A program made the position numbers and the translations under genes. From NCBI GenBank assembly GCA_019787685.1, contig JAHNUO010000002.1, positions 124,001 to 188,000 of the forward strand: 64,000 bases of DNA, in the 5' to 3' direction. The DNA comes from Chiua virens. Lineage: Eukaryota > Basidiomycota > Agaricomycetes > Boletales > Boletaceae. The notes under the pieces were generated by a model. It saw only the letters and a program-made list of their open reading frames with translations, did no database searches and was not told the DNA's origin. Of this stretch, positions 57,463-64,000 are shown one piece after another (within the stretch, counting starts at the first letter, position 1; every line of letters begins with the position of its first letter).

Positions 57463-59194
57463 ATGTCCAGCCCATTCAACAACTGGCCCAACGATCCTGG
57501 GGTATGTCTCCCCGGCGAGTCCCGATGTCATATTCGCTGACATGGCATGACACTCTAGTTTGACGTCATGCATGAAGAAAAGGAGCCCGTCGAGCTCAAG
57601 GTATCCGGGACCATCCCACCCTACGTCTGCGGCACTCTGTACCGCACCGGTCCAGGCGGCCACCAAGTGAAAACAGATGACGGCAAAACGTTCTCCGTCG
57701 ACCACTGGTTCGATGGTTTCTCGCAGAATCATCGCTTCCAGATCATCCAATCGGGCTCGACCACGCGTATCATCTACAATTCACGCCGGAGCGCCGATCC
57801 ACTCATCGAGAGCATCCGCAGGACAGGCAAGATGGGTGGTTTCAGTTTTGGCCAGAAGTGTGACCTTCGCGTCAGCTTTTCCAGAAAACTTTGGAGTATG
57901 TTCGTTCCAGATCCACGGCCGTTTCAGGATCAGCATAATATCGGTGTCACATTCTCCGTGAACCCACCCGGCCTGGGTGACATTGATACGAGCGCCGGGA
58001 AGAAGAAAGGAGGACATGTACCGGGCATTCAATCGCTCTGGGTCGAGACGGACGCTGCTACTTTACTGCAAAATAGAACCTGAGACACTCGAGCCAATGG
58101 GTGTTTGCAATCAAAGCGTTCTTCATCCTGAACTCACTGGTAACCTCTCTGCTGCTCACGCCAAGTCAGACCCAGTTACCGGAGACCTATACAACTACAA
58201 CCTTACTCTTGGCCACGAGAGCGTGTACAGGGTCTTCCGCGTGTCTGCTGAAACAGGACAGACAGAAATTTTAGCGACCATCACGGACGCGCCAGGCGCC
58301 TATGTGCATTCCACCCTCATCACGGAGAATTACTTTATCTTGTGTGTTTGGAGCGGTCACTATGCCTGGCATGGTGCGAAGATCTTATGGGAGCACAACA
58401 TGCTGGATGCCATTTCCCCATTCGACTCATCGAAGAAGGCCTTGTGGTACGTCATAGACCGCAAATACGACAGAGGTCTCATGGCCAAGTACAAATGCGA
58501 TCCGTTCTTCTGTCTCCACACCATCAACGCCTGGGAGGAGTGGTGTACTGGCAGCACGGAACCCACACACTGTGGGCAGGTCGACATCGTCGCGGACCTT
58601 TCCATCTATAAGAACCTCGACGTTATCAAACGTTTCTATTACAACAACATCAAGTCCACCTCGCCCGCCTCGCTTGACTATGTAGGCGAGAAGCGCAGAG
58701 GCAAGTGTGACGTCTTCTTGCGACGCTTCCGGTTGCGGGATGTCAACGCCACCACGACCTCACCGTCCAAGCCTTTGAAGGCCGAAATCGAGTTCACCGC
58801 CGAGTCCAGCCATTCGTGCGACTTTCCTACCATTAATCCACGCCTCCTCACCCATCCCTCGCGGTACATCTACGGGGTTTGTGACCGTGGCTTAAGCACG
58901 TTTTATGATGGTATCGTCAAGTATGACACGGTGACGCGCACGCCGACGTATTGGTCTGTGGAGGGACACAGCCCCGGCGAGCCGATCTTCGTTCCCGATC
59001 CTTATGGCTGCGAAGACGGCGGTGTTCTTTTGAGCGTCGTGCTTGACGGGTTTTCGGAGAAGAGCTACTTGTTGGTGTTGGATGCCAGGAGCATGAAGGA
59101 GGTGGGCAGAGCGACCATGGACTGTGTCGTCGGTTTTGGTTTTCACGGTGCTTACCACCCACAAGATCCGCCGCCGCGTGGTACGTACTTTTGA
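57463..59194 (+). pseudogene. Carotenoid cleavage oxygenase copy 2, single-base frameshift
   Basis: Exon 1 57463-57501 (MSSPFNNWPNDPG) and the exon from 57559 parallel copy 1 in every feature, including the intron position. All four histidine contexts survive (AAHAKSDP, YVHSTLITENYF, FFCLHTINAWEE, FGFHGAYHP). One extra base within 58064-58075, in TTACTGCAAAATAG where copy 1 has TTACGCGAAATAG, shifts the frame. The upstream frame then ends at 58083 after about 190 codons and the downstream frame continues to the stop at 59194. The combined exon length is one base more than a multiple of three. No intron explains it. Protein identity to copy 1 is roughly 85% by eye. It is therefore a recent tandem duplicate that is either newly dead or affected by a sequence error. 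Confidence 0.85.
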
Positions 59195-59281
59195 GGTTTC
59201 AACTGTTAGGGACGCTCATGACAGATTTGCAGGAGAGAGGCTGTTAGTTTGTTTCAACAATACGATATTGTTTGACTAGTG

Positions 59282-60011
59282 TTATGGTATGTAATGCTGC
59301 GACATAGTATGGTCTTTTAATCGTCTGTCGTCGTCGCCCATGGGATTCTGTAGAGATGAGATGGAATCGAGATCGTTGCTGCTAGTCCTGACGGCCGGCT
59401 GGGGATGCATCGGGGTTGGTGGTCGCCTGACAGGAGGGGGAATATCGCGTCTGCTGCGATCGTTGACATGGTCGCCCTGCAGAGAATATTAGGGCTCGTG
59501 TTACCACACCTATGCTCGTTATCAATATCCTCACCGCTGGAGCACCACAGCACTGCGCTCCGTAGCTAACAGGATACCATGGTGCGCCAAGGATGAGAAC
59601 GGTCTTGTCCTGGAGAGGGACCCGGAAATGCATCGCCATGGGGGGTGAAAAGACGTGGGAGGGTGCCGCAGCGAGGAGGACGCTCGCAGCGTGTGGTGCA
59701 CCGACTGCGGGTGGGTCGTACGAGAACATGTCGGTGGTCGCTGCGGCGTGGGTGGATGTGGGTTTGGACCGGAACCGCAGGCAGGACCAGCTTGGCTTGG
59801 AGGTGGACGGGAGTTTCACTGGTGAGTTTGCCTTGCGTTTGAAGGCTGCCATTGCTTTGCGCTGGCGGAGGATGACGGCGAGGGCGAGGGCAGCCATCAT
59901 GACTAGGAAGAGGGTGAGCACGACCATGGCAGGGACGGAGACATGACCGGATGGCGCGGGAGATGGGAATGATGTCGGTGCTGCGGTGACTGTGCTTTGG
60001 GTCGGTGCCAT
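59282..60011 (-). CDS. Small single-pass membrane protein (about 223 aa)
   Basis: Exon 1 60011-59535 and exon 2 59476-59282 join over a 58-bp intron (GTGAGG...TGCAG) in phase 0, 224 codons. The start is the ATG at 60011 (MAPTQSTVTAAPTSFPSPAP). A Thr/Pro-rich outer stretch precedes a span at about residues 26-48 (VPAMVVLTLFLVMMAALALAVIL), then RQRKAMAAFKRK, and a cytosolic tail ending SSNDLDSISSLQNPMGDDDRR. An alternative, longer intron starting at GTATCC would change the tail. No domain is recognised. The architecture matches 27633-29800 and 50771-51658. It is transcribed away from actin across about 205 bp. Confidence 0.6.
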
Positions 60012-60216
60012 CACGGTGATCGGTTAAGCGCTAATCATAGCGAGGCTGACGGTTCGCAGTATGTCTTGACCCACACGAGTTACACGCGTAGAATGTTTGT
60101 TTTTTCTTGTTTTGGGATCACTGCGGAAACTGGGTTTGAAAGTTGAAATACTCCGACTGATCATCTCCCTCCATCTCTCGTCCACTCAACTCGATCTACC
60201 TCTCCAATTATCTACC
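60012..60216. promoter_or_regulatory. Compact divergent promoter, membrane-protein gene / actin
   Basis: Only 205 bp separate the two starts. The actin side ends in a CT-rich tract (about 60163-60213, CTCCCTCCATCTCTCGTCC), typical of the initiator region of strongly expressed fungal genes. Confidence 0.65.
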
Positions 60217-61808
<1,592 letters not shown>

Positions 61809-62399
61809 AGTGGGACGGTTCGGTAGACAAATGAAAACTAGCCATCCGTGTAATAGAATGTCATTGCTTCTGTCCTGTTTGCCCCTCGGAGCATTGCTAG
61901 TGTCTTTCTCTAATACGTTACGATTGTATTCTCTTTTGAAATAGTCAGACTATGATGTGGACTGGACTCTACGAGAGTCGGAATTTGCTGGATAATTGCA
62001 GCGCTACCGAGTTGCTCGGAAATAGACTCGGGTTTACGTTCGATAGCCTTTATTCATGCAACTCAATATCTGTTGCTGCCAACAGAAAACAAAGGATATT
62101 AATCACGATCATGCTCATTTTGCCTGGCATCATCAACCTCTGCCCTTCAATGAACTTTCTGACGATCGTGCGTGTGCCTCCTCTCATCCGCGTCTTTGAA
62201 AGGTGTTCTCTTCGGTAAGTGCGACGAGAACGAGTCATCAGATGGAAAGAGCACGACGATCTGAGTTGACGCGCAGTTGGTATCCGCGAACGTGCTCGAC
62301 GACGGTTGAATACAGTAGTAGGGGCTACTCGACCCTTTTTTTCTCTACTGGTCCAGGCTGAAATTTTCACATACCAATCTTTACACATTCTAGCCTCTG
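61809..62399. other. Actin 3' flank, no gene seen
   Basis: Non-coding. Short frames on both strands lack protein-like composition. Confidence 0.6.
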
Positions 62400-63100
62400 C
62401 AATTTTTTTGGGGGCAAAATGGAAGGTCTGGGCGTGTAGCAAGCATAGCAAGTTTCAACAAAGAGTGTCACTCCGCTGATCTGGACCACTTGGATAGGCT
62501 GCTTGCAGTGGGACCTGTAGAGGTCGAGCGTGATAGTGTTAAGTATATGCCAGATTCCGGCTCGCGACGTCGAGATTGGAGGACAAGCCCTGCCTCTTCT
62601 CATTGCGGATCGTGACACTGCCAGTGTGGGACATCTTCTGTACACATTTCGCGCAATATTGACACCCGCGTCCGTTTGTACCTCGCCTCGAGCGCATACG
62701 GTATGTCGTTCAAGTCAATGGTTGCTGCTGTAGTCGATCATCGTGAACGTCCGACAATAGGCGTCAAAGGACAAGGACTTGGTGGTACTCCTCGACATGC
62801 ATCATACGGACAACAGGTGCTCCCATTTTCAGAGTTGGCCCGTCTGGGATGCGGTCTGAGATTTTTTGCTTGGCATCGATGATGAGTATCCGCACTACGT
62901 CACCTGCCGGATCAGGAGCGCAAGTGGTTTGATGTATCATTTGATTGCCCTCAAAGGTTCGGACGTCATGTACGACGGTGAAGACGTCGCGCTCGCCGCG
63001 GTCTTTACCCTGCAGCGATCAGAGACGGCACAAAGATCAAACAATAGGCAGACGCACCCAGTTCGCAGCCGGTATAAGAGACCAAGCGAGCGACACAAAA
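62400..63100 (-). pseudogene. Second NLR relic, short
   Basis: Minus-strand fragments resemble the relic at 54.2-56.2 kb. NLDVASRNLAYT and a following TITLDLY-type block (about 62590-62510) correspond to IDVASRNPTNLFSTIALDL. The DNA word TTCCGGCTCGCGACGTC is shared between 62552 and 55156, and GAGACCAAGCGAGCGAC (63079) matches CAGACCAAGCGAGCGAC (55864), at a similar distance upstream of the motif. No Walker motifs or repeats remain. Confidence 0.5.
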
Positions 63101-64000
63101 TGTGTACATTTGTTACGATGTTTGTAGCACTTGGTATCGACGCAGAACCAGAGCGGTGGACGACTGCGGGCGTAAGCTGAATACAATCACCGCTTCGGTT
63201 GCCCTGACAGACATCATTACAAATCCTCTGGAGTAGAGTGAGAGACATGCACGCACAAAAACCCAACCTCGCCCCCAAGAAACGCGGTTCGCCTACAAAA
63301 GCTCGATACAATATACACTGGCCCGGGTGTCCACTCCTGACTTGGAGGCCAGCACATCCCAAACGAAATCTCGAGGCACCCACATGATTTGACTCATTTT
63401 CTGCTGCGAAGTGACTAGGTTGATGGTGCTGCTGAAAGTGAAACCGGGAAGAATGGGAGTGTGAAGAGAGGGTGTGAGAGAAGTTGGAAGCCGAACAAGC
63501 CCGGACTACTGGACCCAGCCGACGTCTCGCGTCAATCGTAGGTAACGTGTATGTATCCCTTCAGATGATTGGACTGATCCTACTGATCCGATGCCAGCGA
63601 GTGTGACCACTGGAAAGTCGGACTATACTACATCTTGATCGGGTGTTATCGTATCACGGTTGTACTTCCATTCTCCTCCCATCTTTTCGAGGAAAGACCG
63701 GCCAGAAACTGTCAGTTGTTCGCCATTTTCGTTTGGATCAGTCAAGGCTGCTGTCAATCATCTTCGCCAGCACCGGCCCGGGGTGGCAACATGCACACGA
63801 CCTGCAGGATTGATGTCCCTTCCCCTTTCATTTCTTATCGGAACCGGTGGCGCAAATTGCGACAGTAAGTGCTTCAAATTGAGCTTGAGTAAGTCCCAGC
63901 TTTTGTATTCTTTCGAAATCCTGCTAATTGATCCGAGTCGTTGGAGATGCAGGTGCGGTAGAGTCGACGAAGCCAAGGCTGCATCCGAGTCGTGGTTACA
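63101..64000. other. Window end, no gene seen
   Basis: Short overlapping frames only; possibly the flank or a UTR of a gene beyond the window. Confidence 0.5.

Overview
The window is nuclear DNA from a filamentous basidiomycete, almost certainly an Agaricomycete. The reasons are: genes cut by many introns of about 50 bp with GT/AG (some GC/AG) borders; a typical fungal actin gene; Plavaka and Tnp2 (CACTA-type) DNA transposases and Ty3/gypsy gag relics; a seven-transmembrane protein of the mushroom-specific DUF6533 type; NACHT/WD40 NLR relics; and several protein families that I know only from mushroom-forming fungi. No species can be named from sequence alone.

Layout. The left third (1-22 kb) is a graveyard of mobile DNA. 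It holds two LTR copies in inverted orientation (1-363 and 7158-~7710), a Plavaka element broken into oppositely oriented pieces (364-4479), an intact-looking four-exon accessory gene (4743-5722), two Ty3/gypsy gag fragments (6473-7157 and 7782-8712), a ~1.1 kb imperfect palindrome (9950-11080), and a Tnp2-type element with accessory genes (12.5-18.8 kb). That last element is bracketed by two arrays of imperfect hairpins (11.5-12.05 and 19.1-20.4 kb). A 593-bp MITE with a TAA target duplication lies at 21435-22027. From 22 kb rightwards the DNA becomes genic: a putative fusion of two mushroom orphan families (22173-24544), a single-pass membrane protein with a long acidic tail (27633-29800), a GH128 glucanase (32028-33321), an Old Yellow Enzyme homologue with a frameshift (33919-35271), a CoA-dependent acyltransferase-like enzyme (37443-39330), a decayed orphan-family pseudogene (~39.6-40.9 kb), a DUF6533 7TM protein (43981-45474), the proteasome subunit RPN10 (45644-46818), a second GH128 (47457-48773), a LysM/CBM50-associated type protein (49640-50400), two more single-pass membrane proteins (50771-51658 and 59282-60011), two carotenoid-cleavage-oxygenase-like genes in direct repeat (52133-53862 intact, 57463-59194 frameshifted), a P-loop-less NLR relic between them (54.2-56.2 kb), and actin (60217-61808). 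A second NLR relic lies at ~62.4-63.1 kb.

Gene models were built by hand from splice borders, phase agreement and family conservation. The best are actin (375 codons, exactly the family length), RPN10, the two GH128 paralogues (same ten exon lengths), the acyltransferase and the first carotenoid oxygenase. Little ties the genes into one pathway: actin and RPN10 are housekeeping, GH128 and the CBM50-like protein point to the cell wall, and the oxygenases, acyltransferase and flavoenzyme are accessory metabolism. The local theme is duplication followed by decay: GH128 pair (both intact), carotenoid oxygenase pair (one broken), orphan-family pair (one broken), two NLR relics.
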